From contig CM073527.1 of NCBI GenBank assembly GCA_037074615.1, positions 4,552,848 through 4,616,847 of the forward strand: 64,000 nucleotides of DNA, written 5' to 3'. The DNA comes from Leucaena leucocephala (taxonomy: Eukaryota > Streptophyta > Magnoliopsida > Fabales > Fabaceae). Below the pieces are notes generated by a model. That model had not been told where the DNA came from, did not search any database, and saw nothing but the letters and a program-made list of their open reading frames with translations. This document shows positions 46,560 to 57,904 of this stretch, piece by piece (the first letter of the stretch is position 1; the number at the start of each line of letters is the position of its first letter). Made by a program: the position numbers and the translations under genes.

Positions 46560-48774
46560 TTACGTGCCTACATGTATAAGGAGAAAATAAAGTAAAAAGT
46601 CTAATAAAAAACTTAATAACACTAGTCCTTTAGCACCTTCCAACGCCTTTAGAGCTAGGCAATATGTAGCGTGGTTGGCTTCTCGACCACACCATTCTAC
46701 ACTAGCATCCCACTCCAACCATGATCGAATCTTAGCCAGTAAGTTATAGGTTGGATGTCATCATTTTAACCATAACAAAACGATTCTATTAGTTCGTAGT
46801 CCATTTCGATCACTACATGTCTTTAATGGTAGTCCCAAGCTCTTCACAAACCCCACAAAACTGCCCAAACCTCCGCATGAATATTGTTTCCTCTCCCAAT
46901 ATTAAACATTAAGCCTCCAAGCAATTCATCATCATGGTTTCTTGCGAGACCTCCATAAGCTGAAGCATCTCCATTACTTATGCATGACCCATCAATGTTA
47001 AATTTGATAAACCCTACTAAGGTGGCCTCCACCTTGGAAACTTCCTTCCACCTCAGGTATTAGCCTATGTCGCAAATACATGAGCCTAGTTTAAAAGTTG
47101 TGTAATCTCTTGTTGAAGACCCATTCATTCCTATTGAGCCAAATACCTCTACGTAAAACTGCAAATAGAACACATCAAGGTACACCTGAAAGCAGAAAGT
47201 TTTTATGTATATTCTACTCTATTCATCCTTGGACTTGACCAATAGAAAAGAAATCACCCCAAAGATGTAAAGGTACTATCCTTTCCCAGCAAGCTACAAC
47301 ACTTCTACAATCTCGCAAAGCATGTGTAACGTCCTCTCTTTCTTCTCACAAATACCACATTATCATCAGTGAGTATACCCCTACCAACACAGGCATAATT
47401 AGTTAGCTTCCTTTCCTGACTACAGAGCCACAATAACATTTTGCAACATCGAGAGACATGTAACTTCCACAACCTACTCCACAGACCTCTACCTTGAGGA
47501 ATCTCATGGCCACACACAATTTGATAGGTGGATTGGACCAAAAGTTCTCCATTTCAAGAACCCCTGCTTCTTACTGAATCGGCAAGGTTCTTGCCAGGAT
47601 ACAAAAATAACTTTGTAATGGTGTGCAAAATGAAGTCATGGAGATACATACCAAATTTGTGCGACTCCCATTTACCAACAACATTAATATACTCCGTAAC
47701 TTTGTTTTCTTTCATATTTTCTAGAACATTTGCTAACGCATAGGTGAGTAAATTCTCATGATGTGGTAACTAATAGTCCTCCCATAACTAAATATTAGAT
47801 CTATCTCCAAGCTTCAACTTTAATCCTCACTTCATTACATCCCACGTCTGGTGTATGCCTCTCCAAGCTTTCGAAGCCAATTTCTTTTGTTCAACTGTGG
47901 GAATTAAATCACTCCCATATTTATATTTTTCTCACAATAACTTCACCCAAAGAGCATCACATTTAGTACCCAACCCCCATTCAAGTTTTATCATGAGTGC
48001 ATTATTCTGTTTCTAGGCACTCCGTAAACTAAAACTGTCCTCCTCCTTTCTTCTGCATATGTTCTCCAACACAACTAAGTGGACTTTCTTGGTGGACCCC
48101 ATGTTGCCCCATAAAATTTTGACACTTCTTGGCAAAATAGCAGTTTGCATAGTATAAACTAGAATGGCATATAGTACCGATGAAATCAAAGTATGTCTAG
48201 CGGCTATCAAAAGAGTATAGACCTTCCAACTTGACAATCTACTGTCCATTATATCCAACACAAATTGATACATTTGTTTTTAGACTCTCTTGTGATGTAG
48301 AGGCACCACATTACAAAGGCTAATATTCCAGAAATCTCAGAAAGTTTGGATCCTCTCAATTTTTAGAATAAGAGATATAATAGTGCCATTAATATTCTTA
48401 ATCTCTACCAGATTTTGAAACACAGCTTGCACCAAGGTAGTGACATGTTGTCCTACTACTTCCCACTGGCTCTAATAAAACAAGGGGTTAAGGTCATCCG
48501 ATCCCAGTGCTTTGAGGGTACCCATACTAAAAATAATTTATTTGATCTCACTTAAGGTTACCACCAACCCCAACATCTCAAGATTATCGTTTTGCACCTT
48601 GGGAAATGTGTTACCAAATTGGACTAAGTTATTTGCATTACTATCATCTAGGTATAGATTCTAAAAGAAATTCTTCCCCATGTGCTTCAACTCTTCTTGG
48701 TCATAACACCACTCATTATCATCTCCAATCAAAGCTTCCAGCTTTCACCATCACAATTCAGATGTTCTAGTTTG
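46560..48774 (-). pseudogene. LINE-2 of window: partial RT, zinc finger and RNase H
   Basis: Minus-strand order: RT N-terminal relic (near 48750-48300), RT C-terminus with MDSRLSSWKVYTLLIAARH and SSVLYAILVYTMQTAILP (48013-48273), zf-RVT region with GLWSRLWKLHVSRCCKMLLW (47305-47541), RNase H with GFIKFNIDGSCISNGDASAY and IHAEVWAVLWGL (46844-47032). The catalytic FADD part of RT is missing between about 48330 and 48290, so an internal deletion removed the core. Stops and frameshifts are frequent. This is the 3' half of an L1-type LINE whose 5' half lies beyond the copia insertion at 56289-58680. Confidence 0.85.
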
Positions 48775-48779
48775 CTTAT
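48775..48779. repeat. 5-bp TSD of the copia element, left copy
   Basis: CTTAT immediately before the LTR's TG at 48780; identical to 56284-56288. Confidence 0.85.
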
Positions 48780-49181
48780 TGTAGCATTACGGGTGTATCT
48801 GTAGTCAGTTCTGCTTTAGGTACCCACACGGCAACCCGGTACCGTTACTAGACTCAGGTTTCTGGTACACAGCAAAGGCACACTCAAGAGAGGAGAAGAG
48901 AGTCTGTTTTTGTTCTTCACAAAGAGAAGAAGAGAGCTTCTATGTTGTTTTTCAAAGAGAACAACTTCTTTTTCACTTTTTTATATTGTGTCCCCTATTT
49001 ATGTATGATCAGATAATGGGGGAGAGGGGGAGGTTTTCTAACTGTTCCCTCCATCAGTTTGAATATCTTAGGATATTCATACTAATGACCCAACTCTTTG
49101 GGTATTTACACTTCAGTCCCACATACACATATGTAGGTCTGGGCCTAATACACCAAGGGTGGACCGGCCCATTTTCCTATA
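48780..49181 (-). repeat. 3' LTR of the 7.5-kb copia element
   Basis: Starts TGTAGCATTACGGG and ends CATTTTCCTATA. Homologous to 55884-56283 throughout. Its terminal CA has become TA. Confidence 0.9.
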
Positions 49182-50273
49182 TCTCCCACTCACACTTGGT
49201 GGGTTAGGGATCATATACTCTATTTTTCTTCTTTCATACTAAGTGCTTTGCCATGATCGCTGACGTCTGCATCTAGGTGCTAGTACTAGAAATCCCTTTT
49301 ATAGGACCAGCACAAGATAACCTTTCATTTGTGTAGCTTGCATTTAATAATATGCCTCAAATGTCCTAGATTTTACCAATATACAATTTTCTTGTGGCTA
49401 ATCTAATCCCTCTTGAGTCAGTATATAACTCAGATAGCCTCAACTTATGCATAATATTCACACTTATAAAATTAACAAAATAATATCGCAAGGGTTAGTC
49501 ACAGACACTAATATGGATGTGTATATTCTGGCAATCTTTCTTTCTCCCATATATCATTTTGATATGAATCAACCGCTTTCCTAGCATAATACCTTTGGTT
49601 TATATATAATTTGACCATAAGACATATACCAAAGTAGCAATCGCTGAAATATACCTCCATAATATTGTCAAAGTCAAAGGACATTAATGAAAGAATTATA
49701 CCTTTTTGGAACTCACACAACAATGAAGCAGGGATTGATTCACTTGCTTTCCATTTAGGGTTCTTTAGCACATGTGGTATGAATCACATGTTACAGTATT
49801 CCTCTTATCCTTAAAGAGTGTATGGCATTTTGATTCTATCAACCACATTGTACAGACTTAAGTTTAGACACTCATAGTATCTAAACCCAAACTCTTCAAT
49901 TTTATTCACATAATATGACGTCAATTTTGAAGAATTTGTTATCTGACAACAGGTTTTATGGATGTGGGTATCCATTGTTCGATCCATACCCTTACTCATG
50001 GATCTCATCTCGACTCACTGCACTTTTTAAGCCAAGGTGACACTTATTGTGTTTCTTCTCTACCATATCAGCACTCTTGCTGCTTTACTAGTAAACACGT
50101 CTCATCTTTGAACGCTTCTATAGCATTAAAGGCGGTTGCTAGTGTGAGAAAGTTTCCCTTTTTAACCTGTATGACATACTAGACATTGTATACTTTTACC
50201 CAGACATATAAGTAATAATAAATGACGTGATATCATTAATAAAAAATAAAAGTATTACATACAGTCTGCAACT
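49182..50273 (-). other. Copia 3' noncoding region with polypurine tract
   Basis: The end next to the LTR (ATCTCCCACTCACACTTGG in plus sense) is the polypurine tract on the minus strand. The remaining ~1.07 kb has short minus-strand ORFs (49508-49771, 49811-50008) with no recognised domain and no convincing envelope-like features such as a signal peptide plus transmembrane anchor. Confidence 0.55.
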
Positions 50274-51040
50274 TTACATTTTTAACATTCCAATAGCTTT
50301 TATATGTTTCTCAAATATTTCTTTTCCTATTAGCTTAGTCAAGGGATCTACAACCATACATTTGATTGAAATGTATTGTACAATTATAATTTTCTGTGCT
50401 TTATAATCCCTCACAAAGTTATACTTTATATCAATGTGTTTGGTCTTGCTGTGATACTTAGGGTCTTTAGTGTAGGCTATAGCTGCAGTATTGTCACAGT
50501 GTATCAACATTGGATTGGTACTCTCGTTCTCAAATCCTAGGTGTTCGATAAATCTCTTCAGCCAAACAGCCTCTTGCACTACCATAGTGCATGCCATAAA
50601 TTCAGCTTCCATAGAGTATAAAGCAATGCACATATGCTTCTTGCTACTCCAACATATAACGTCGTTGTTAAGCAAAAAGGTGTATCCTGAAGTCAATCTT
50701 TGTTCTTCTTCATCACCGCCTATATCAGCATCAGAATATCTAATTAGGTGCAGATCACTTCCTTGATAACACAACGCATAATCAGTTGTGCCCTTTAAGT
50801 ATCTCAAGATCCTTTTCACTACTTTCTAGTGTTTCTCACAGGGTTGGACTGGAATCTGCTAACTAACCCTATGGCATAACAAATATATGGTCTTGTATAC
50901 ATCATTGCATATAACAGGCTACCAACGGCACTGGCATATGGAACTCTTTCTGTTTTTTTATCTAATTGAGTTTTTGGACACATGTCAGAACTCAAGGCCA
51001 CTCCAGTGGCAACAGGGATATCCATGGGTTTTCATTCACT
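50274..51040 (-). pseudogene. Copia RNase H
   Basis: The minus strand reads LLYAMMYTRPYICYAIGLVS, then TDYALCYQGSDLHLIRYSDA, LTSGYTFLLNNDVICWSSKK, ALYSMEAEFMACTMVVQEAV and IHCDNTAAIAYTKDPKYHSK. This carries the copia RNase H blocks including Asp in YSDAD, Glu in MEAEF and Asp in HCDN. One stop separates the RT thumb from RNase H near 50820. The last 181 codons (50274-50819) remain open and are the best preserved part of the element. Confidence 0.9.
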
Positions 51041-51780
51041 CATATTGAATTACTCAAGTATCTTCTTGATATAATTCTCTAGTGAAAGAGTGAGGATTCT
51101 CTTGAAATGATTCCTTTGAATCTTGACTCCAAGTATGTATTCTGCTTCACCCATGTCTTTTATATCAAAATTTGATGAAAGTCATTCTTTAATAGCTATC
51201 ACAGAGTAAAGACTATTTTTGGCTAAGAGTATATTGTCTACGTATAAGGATAATATCACAAAGTTACCCTTAAACCGCTTAATGTAGACACAGTGGTCTT
51301 CCTCTATCATCTGGAAGTTATATGAGGTAATCGCCTTGTGAAACCTCAAGTACCACTGTCTGGATGGCTATTTTAATCCAATAAATGGATCTTTTTAGTT
51401 TACACTTCTTGTGTTCAAACCCTTTTTCAATGAAACCTATTAGTTGTTCCATATAGATTTCTTCATCCAGATCACCATTTAGGAATACAATTTTTACATC
51501 TGTCTGATATAACTCTAAGTTTAAACTGTTTACTATTGCCAGAATAAGTCTTATTGAATTGAAACGCACAACAGGTGAAAAAGTATCCTCATAATTTATA
51601 CCTTCCTGTTGTGTATATCCCTTTGTAACCAATCGAGTTTTGAATTTGTCAATTGATTCGTCCACCTTTCTCTTGATTTTGAGAACCCACTTGTTCCTAA
51701 TGGCTTTACGCCCTTTTGGTAGATCAACCAATTCCCAAACTTAATTTTTCATCATTGAGTCCATTTCATCTTTCATTATT
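51041..51780 (-). pseudogene. Copia reverse transcriptase
   Basis: The minus strand reads KWVLKIKRKVDESIDKFKTR, LVTKGYTQQEGINYEDTFSP and DVKIVFLNGDLDEEIYMEQL, with a frameshift, then SLYVDNILLAKNSL at about 51250-51210. The catalytic YVDD is changed to YVDN (51233-51244), which would kill polymerisation even without the stops. The block order is that of copia RT. Confidence 0.9.
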
Positions 51781-52119
51781 TTCTTCCATTCCTCCTTCGC
51801 AGGAGTTGTTAAGGCCTCATGAACAGTGTGGGGTTCATCATCCTCTTCTAGAGTAACTAAGAGTGATTCACCTTCTATTTAGAAACATCTCTTTGGAACA
51901 CTTTTCCTGTTACTCTTTCTGGTAGGAGCAACTTACTTATCTTTTCTCATTTGTCTCAATTTTTGTGTTGACCGTTCTTGGCTCCCACTCATATTGATAT
52001 GCCTAGACGATTCTGGTCTGTCAATTTGTTCGGCACTATCCTGTTCTTGAGTCTCATAAAGAGATAAATTGCAGTCAACATCTTCCTTACTGGGAAACTC
52101 TGTCTCAATAAATACAACA

Positions 52120-53320
52120 TCTTGATTATGTTTCAGTCACTGTTCCATCTTCAATTTCACTTATGAATACATATCCTTTTGAGGGTTCAAAGTACCTTAT
52201 AAAAATATATTTCTTTCCTCTAGGACCCAGTTTCCCATGTCTATGAGAGTTGTCATAGATATATGCCGTCGAGCCCCAAGGTCTAAGGATGCTTAGATAT
52301 GGCTGACGTTTAATCCATAACTCATAGGGTGTGAGCGACTGACTTTGAAGGCACACTGTTAAGTATGAAGGTTGTCGTCAATAAAGCATCACCCCAATGT
52401 GAAATTAGAAGGTTTTCCTGAGCCATCATAGACCTAACCATGTCTAAAAGAGTTATGTTTCTTCTTTCGGCAACCCCATTCTGTTGAGGTGTGCCAGGGA
52501 TAGTTAGTTGCCTAATAATCCTTTTTTTCTTCACAAAACTATTTGAATTGATCTGAAAGATATTCATGACCTCGATCAGTACGTAATGCCTCGATTCTAT
52601 TGTCCATTTGATTCTCTACTTCATTCATGTATCGTCTAAAGCACTCTAGTGCCTCGAACTTATGTGAAATCAAATAGACATGGCCATATCGTGAAAAATC
52701 ATCAATAAAGGTAATGAAATACCAAGCTCTGTGTCTCGCCCTCACACTCATTAGACCACAAATATCAGAATAGATTAATTGCAACGGGTTTTTAGCTCGT
52801 ATTCCCTTACCGAATAGTTTTCTAGTAGCCTTACCAGCTAGACAGCTTTCGTATAATGGCATATCTATGTAGGGGATCACCCCCAACAAGCCTTCTTTAG
52901 CCAATTTAATCATTCTATTTTGATTAATATGTCCTAGTCTAGCATGCCAAATATTCATATTAGGATTATTCGAAGTAATAGCAAAGCAATCATGAACATT
53001 AAAATCACTAGCAAGATCCAAAATAAAGAACTTTTGAAATCAGAAAGCTGAACCATAAAATATTGAGTTGCTACAAATGTCTACAACTTTACCATGAAAG
53101 CTTACATTAAACCCAAAGTCTAATAAGCAAATTACAGAAATTAAATTTCGTCGGATGTCAGGAACATGAAGCACATCATATAACATCAAAGTCTTTCCAC
53201 CACGCAAAATAAGTTTGCATGTGCTAATACCTCAAACCTCGATCCTTGCATTATTGCCAATGAAAAGACACTTGCTTTGAAATAGCAACCGACGGTATTC
53301 CATGAAAGATCATTGATCTC
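52120..53320 (-). pseudogene. Copia integrase
   Basis: The GAG-pre-integrase and zinc region reads WHARLGHINQNRMIKLAKEG and YESCLAGKATRKLF, with the first Cys of CxxC replaced by Tyr. The catalytic core follows with YSDICGL, FITFIDDFSRYGHVYLISHK and EALRTDRGHEYLSDQFK, then NGVAERRNITLLDMVRSMMA carrying the DDE Glu region after a frameshift (52322-52567), and a C-terminal stretch up to 52126. The enzyme would insert the copy DNA; here it is broken. Confidence 0.9.
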
Positions 53321-53354
53321 AACTTACGTGGTATGTGAACCCTGAGTCAATAAT
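53321..53354 (-). pseudogene. Copia protease active-site relic
   Basis: The minus strand reads DSGFTYHV at 53325-53348, matching the DSGAT/SxHV active-site motif of copia proteases. It follows gag and precedes integrase. An in-frame TAG lies just before it and further stops follow (near 53320 and 53300). The remainder of the ~100-residue domain, about 53320-53050, is degenerate (RRNLISV near 53140). Confidence 0.75.
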
Positions 53355-54318
53355 CTAAGAAAAAGAAATAGGTTCTGTCAGAAAAATAGTACTAGAAACA
53401 AATAAGACATGTGAATTCACATAATTCACTGTTACCTTTTCGCTCTCGGCCTGCTTAGAACAGTCACGTGCGAAATGTCCCATATTATGGCAAGTAAAGC
53501 ATTTGACCTTCTTTAGGTCTAACTTTTTCTTGCCTCCTTTCTTTCCCTTCTTCTTGTACTGTTGCTTGCCCTTCTTAGGTGGAGGATTGCATTTCTTCCC
53601 ATTTTTATGAAATTTCTTGCCCTTTTTGCATTCAGGCTTTGATTGGAAAGGATCAGCACCTTCAGTCAAATAAGCTTGTCCAGTGGCCTTATAAGCCTCC
53701 AGACGTTCATCCTCTAGCTCCAAATTCTTAGCTACATCATTAAAAGTAATGATATTTTCATTATGTGTCATATTAAATTTCATGTGCTCCCAACTAATAG
53801 GGAGTGACCTGATGATAGCCTACACTTGCTATTCGTCAGATAGATTATGTCTAGCTTCCTTCAGTTCACGAATCATTATGAACATCTCTTGTAGATGTTG
53901 CCTCATAGGATTATTTAGTTTTAGCTTATAGGTATTGAATTTAATCATCAACCTTCTAAGCTTAGTCAAGGACACTCCCCCAAACTTATCCTTTAAGGCA
54001 ATCCACATTGCTTGTGCCATTATATATGTCTCAAAATCACACATCAAATTATCAGCCATTGCACTCAACAGGGTGATTCTTACGATGTTATTCTTCCTTT
54101 TTCAGGATAAGTATGCTTCCTGGACTCTCCTGTACTGGGCCGTATTTCCAGGCTCAGGTTCTACCATGCCCATTGTTAATGGCTCAATTGCATCATGTTC
54201 TTCTAGAATATATTGGACCTTTCGGTGCCAAATATCCCAGTTGTCCCCGTTGAGTTTTTCCCCCTTGTTCAATTCAGCAATAATGTTCTTTGATGCTATT
54301 GTTCAATATCAGTTCTGT
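53355..54318 (-). pseudogene. Copia gag
   Basis: Minus-strand frame: LNKGEKLNGDNWDIWHRKVQ (from about 54268), EPLTMGMVEPEPGNTAQYRR, a stop near 54100, MADNLMCDFETYIMAQAMWI, LTKLRRLMIKFNTYKLK, stops near 53825, a basic KKGKKGGKKKLDLKKVK tract, and a CCHC knuckle CFTCHNMGHFARDC (53460-53501). All pieces are in one frame apart from point stops. It is the capsid-nucleocapsid gene; the start codon is not preserved. Confidence 0.85.
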
Positions 54319-54759
54319 GACAAATCTTTCCCACATTAATTTATTGAACCATAGAATATTTAAGTGAATTTACATATATATATAGAGCACATGTAAAGAA
54401 TACAATGTCACGTACTTTTATTATTTTTTTATCAGAAAATAATAATATCACTAGACCCATGATCAGGAGAATACGTTTGTACCTCCCATCACACAAGCAC
54501 TAGCAACACCATTATTTTCTATCAAATTAATATAAGCACTATTCTCATCAAATATTGCTTTTCAGAATACTCATCATCTAAAAAAGCTCCCACTTATAAA
54601 AGGTATACATGAATCATAACTAGGATAAAGAAATAAAATGAAACATATTTTTCTTGCATATAAGGCATATAATAAATGACAAGTTTTTACAAAGAAAGAG
54701 TAATAAAGAATGTCCTTAACAAAGTAAAGCAATGGAAATCAAAATACAATATTCTAACA
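54319..54759 (-). other. Copia leader between extra ORF and gag
   Basis: About 440 bases of AT-rich sequence with no coding signal. It contains TATATATATA near 54374 in plus sense. Confidence 0.45.
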
Positions 54760-55416
54760 TCATTTGATATGAGCTTTACAATATTCTAACATCACTTTTC
54801 TTAGCTTATTAAGCTCACGAGATGGATTTATAAGGTTAGATATAAATTCTATTGTTCTAAGCCAATATATTTTGCTCATGCGTCGTATTTTGGGCTTGCC
54901 TCTAACTCTTGTTGCTTTTATATATTCTATTATGACTTTCAAGTAGAGTTCAGTATGCTTCTTATATGTCATGCATTTAATATATTTACCAATCACGCCA
55001 TTAACGCCTTTTATATTTGTTAATTTAGCTGCATCTTTTTCAGCTATGTTCATGGCCAAAGTAGGGGTTAGAGGTTGGTTCACTTCTTCTCCATCCTCAA
55101 CTTGAGATTCACTTTAAAAGTATGCACCATCTTAGAATTTAAATCTGAAGACACCATTAAAGGTTGTAGAGGAAGTGGTTTGATGGGGAATAAAGTTTCT
55201 GAGCATGGTACGGAATCCTGGTTCCTCTTGTGGAACTTCCTCCATCAACTCCTCTGGGTCTTCTTCAGAAAGTTTATCAAGATCTTGTTCTGGATCCTCT
55301 TCAGGTTCCCCTTTGGGGTCCTCTTGAAGGTTTTCCTATAGGTTATTGACCTCATCCAAGAATGAGATGTCATCATTTAAAGTATATCCTAGAGGTTCAG
55401 TGCTAAATAAAGTCAT
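54760..55416 (-). pseudogene. Extra reading frame upstream of copia gag (unknown function)
   Basis: From an ATG at 55416-55414 one minus-strand frame runs 219 codons to the TAA at 54760, interrupted only by TAG at codon 27 and TAA at codons 95 and 101, each explicable by a single C-to-T change from a Gln codon. The N-terminal half is acidic with repeated ED/PEE motifs (for example EDPEQDLDKLSEEDPEEL); the C-terminal half is basic (TRVRGKPKIRRMSKIYWLR) with a hydrophobic helix-like end. It has no zinc knuckle, protease or envelope motif I know. It lies between the 5' LTR and gag on the element's sense strand. Whether it was ever translated is inference. Confidence 0.5.
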
Positions 55417-55883
55417 TTTCACCTAAATAAAAAAATATTAATTATCATGTTTTCTGGAATTTTTAAACACAAAAAAACACCAGAAAATACACTGAATATT
55501 CATAAATAGGTCTAAAATTGCCCCCCAAAATTAGGCAAATTATATATCAAAATAAAGATCTTGATTTTAGGGATTTTTAGGAATAAACCACACCTCAATC
55601 GGAGGTCACACGCTCCCTCACGGGCCCCAAGAAGTACAAATTCAAAAAAAATAAAAAAATTGAATGAAGCCTACTCTTGGCCTCTGTGCACGCGCTAATC
55701 TAGTTCTGCCACAAGGCCATGCCACATGTTAGCACCAGAATTTCCTCCCTTTTTTTTTAAATTCTAATTTTTTTAGAGTGGGTCCGTGTTGGATCCACTG
55801 ATCCGACCCAGTTTATTACCCCTACTTTCAAAACAAAAAAACATTTTTTTCCTTTTTTTTGGTTATCGGACTGGGCTGGACAT
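55417..55883 (-). other. Copia 5' leader
   Basis: Between the 5' LTR and the extra ORF. No consensus iMet primer-binding site (TGGTATCAGAG) follows the LTR end; the first bases inside, on the minus strand, are ATGTCCAGCCCAGTCC. GC content is higher than around it. Confidence 0.5.
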
Positions 55884-56283
55884 TATAGTATTACGGGCGT
55901 ACCTATAGTCAGTTCTACTTCAGGTACCCACACGGCAACTCGGCACCATTACTGGACTCAGGTTTCTGGTACACGGCAAAGGCACACTCAAGAGAGGAGA
56001 GAAGAGTTTGTTTATGTTCTTCACAAAGAGAAGAAGAGAGCTTCTATGTTGTTTTTTAGAGAGAACAACTTCCTTTTCACTTTTTATATTATGTCCCCCA
56101 TTTACGCATGATTAGATAATGGGGGAGAGGGGAGGTTTTCTAACTGTTCCCTCCATCAGTTTGAATATCTTAGGATATTCATATTGATAACCTAACTCTT
56201 TGTGTATTTACACTTCAGTCCCACATACACATATATGAGTATGGGCCTAGTACACCAAGGGTGGATTGGCCCATTTTCCTACA
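55884..56283 (-). repeat. 5' LTR of the 7.5-kb copia element
   Basis: Starts TATAGTATTACGGG (canonical TG lost) and ends CATTTTCCTACA. Homologous to 48780-49181. Both contain TATATT-rich stretches and an AGAGAAGAAGAGAGC phrase. Confidence 0.9.
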
Positions 56284-56288
56284 CTTAT
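56284..56288. repeat. 5-bp TSD of the copia element, right copy
   Basis: CTTAT directly after the LTR's final CA; identical to 48775-48779. Confidence 0.85.
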
Positions 56289-57199
56289 CAACACTGCCTT
56301 CCTTCTATTAATGTTACCAAATATAGTTTTGTTCCATTTGGCTACATCTTCTTGGAAATGACTAACATTCTCATCCCATCCTCTCGAAAGATGCTAAGAG
56401 ATCCTTACCACCTCTGCAAAGCCTTTATTGGTGACCCAAGGTGCAAAAAACCCAAAACAGGTGAGCTTGCCGATCTCGTTGTGCTTCTCTACAAAGTTTC
56501 AAAAGAATGAGATAATGGTTTGATTTTAGCTTGGGTAAATATAGTGATAACACCTTCAAGAAATATTCAAATTAGCTCAGTTTAACGAGTACTCAATCAA
56601 GTCTACTATGTGAATGGCCTCGACTCCATCTAAATTTAGGACCCTAGAAATCCACTTCAATAATTCACTTTGACGAGCCCCATGAAGAGAAGTCTCTATC
56701 TGGGCCTGAGTTATAACATATAAAGTAGTGTTAAAGTTGCCTCCTATGCACCTTCAACCCACACCTATCTCTTCAATATTTTTAAGCTGCTGACATAACA
56801 CTCTACAAGTGATATAGTTTGGACCTCCGTACACAACTGACAAGTCCCATGCAACACTTTTGCCTTTGTTGAATGTGCCATGCAGAAGTTGAGAATGTTT
56901 ATGACCCACAGTGAAATCAACTTCATTATCCCACTTACACCAAATACCACCACTAAAACCATTTGTATCTACCACATCCATATTACTGAAGCTAACTCTT
57001 TTAGCTAAATACTTAAGTTTCTCACTCTTCTATCTTGGTTCAAGAACAGCTAAGAACTTAAAATCATACCATTTTCATAAATCAATGAGAAGTCTGGCAA
57101 AGGTCTTCCCTCCCACCCCACAAGTATTCCAAATTAAAAGGTTTATATTCATCATAAAAAAACATAATAAGTATAAAATGAACATAGTAGCTTAATAGA
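56289..57199 (-). pseudogene. LINE-2 of window: endonuclease region
   Basis: Minus strand 56754-56981 reads VDTNGFSGGIWCKWDNEVDF and then VAWDLSVVYGGPN, matching the apurinic/apyrimidinic-type endonuclease of plant L1 elements. It is followed by degenerate sequence up to the copia insertion point. Together with ORF1 sequence upstream and RT sequence beyond the copia, it completes LINE-2. Confidence 0.8.
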
Positions 57200-57620
57200 T
57201 CACCGACCATACTCATAAGCCACCTGCACATTGACCACGTTATCATCATATTGTACCATGGACAACAAATTCAAATGGACAAAGAACTCATTATTATTTT
57301 GTTCGCCATGATCAATTGGGTTATCATTCTCTATCACGTCTTCTAGAAAACCATCAAATGCATCATCATTCAAGGAAGAATCATTCATTACCTTATTCAT
57401 ACTATTTTCACTAGGCTTTTCATCCACAATCATCTAACTACTCTCACCTACATGCTCACTGATACTTTAGGGCCCATTCACATTATCTGCCATGATGTTC
57501 TTTCCAATTCATAATCTAGATCTAGCTTGCATTAAGATATCCATTCCATTCTGCCCAACAGCTTCTATCTTGGATTTGTTTGACTTGGTTATGTTCACTC
57601 CATCAAAATTCTATTTGTTG
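57200..57620 (-). pseudogene. LINE-2 of window: ORF1 C-terminus / ORF boundary
   Basis: An open minus-strand stretch of 77 codons (57200-57433) is acidic and Asn-rich, with DDAFDGFLEDVIENDNPIDH. It fits the poorly conserved tail between ORF1 and the endonuclease in plant LINEs. No domain by itself. Confidence 0.5.
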
Positions 57621-57888
57621 ATACCCATCGTCCATGCGTTCAACTGGCAAAAGGGTGAGACACAAAACCATTTGGAGCGTGTTCGATCCCTAGGGAGTAT
57701 CACTTTATTGTGGTTCTAGTCGTGGTATTTAGGGAAGTATCCTAACTCCTGGGTGCTTAGGTTTACGCCTGAAGGTAATAGACGGCTCGCCCTAACTGAT
57801 ATTATTATCGCCTAGGAGGAAGGGAGACTTCGTCTTACCCTTAGATTGCCTAGGAAGGAAGACCTTTCCAAAAAATTTTCTATCAAAA
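57621..57888 (+). mobile_element. Full-length SINE inside LINE-2
   Basis: Flanked by AAAATTCTATTTGTTG at 57605-57620 and 57889-57904, a perfect 16-base TSD. The head carries pol III boxes: an A-box-like TGGCAAAAGGG (57645-57655) and a B box GTTCGATCCC (57681-57690), about 25 bases apart, as in tRNA-derived SINEs. The body ends CTAGGAGGAAGGGAGACTTC, TTAGATTGCC, CCTTTCCAAAAAATTTT and a short A tail. The tail is shared with the truncated copies at 12848 and 41149. Confidence 0.9.
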
Positions 57889-57904
57889 AAAATTCTATTT
57901 GTTG

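Larger units (their letters stand above)
48780..56283 (-). mobile_element. Near-complete Ty1/copia retrotransposon, 7.5 kb
   Basis: LTRs at 48780-49181 and 55884-56283, a CTTAT TSD on both sides, and a minus-strand order of extra ORF, gag, protease, integrase, RT, RNase H define a copia element of 7504 bases. A minus-strand polypurine tract (GAGTGGGAGAT) lies just inside the left (3') LTR. No clear tRNA-Met primer-binding site was found inside the right (5') LTR. My hand comparison gives roughly 35-40 differences over 400 LTR positions, mostly transitions, so the insertion is old. All coding regions are broken. It sits within LINE-2, which it therefore post-dates. The 1.5-kb leader and the 1.1-kb 3' noncoding region are long. 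Confidence 0.92.

Noticed and set aside
49182..50273. Possible envelope-like ORF 3' of copia RNase H
   Set aside because: Only short ORFs of 65-87 codons with no signal peptide, transmembrane pair or coiled coil; better read as 3' noncoding region.
55075..55341. Plus-strand ORF of 88 codons
   Set aside because: Antisense to the copia leader reading frame; its Phe/Leu-rich product is a shadow of the acidic stretch on the minus strand.
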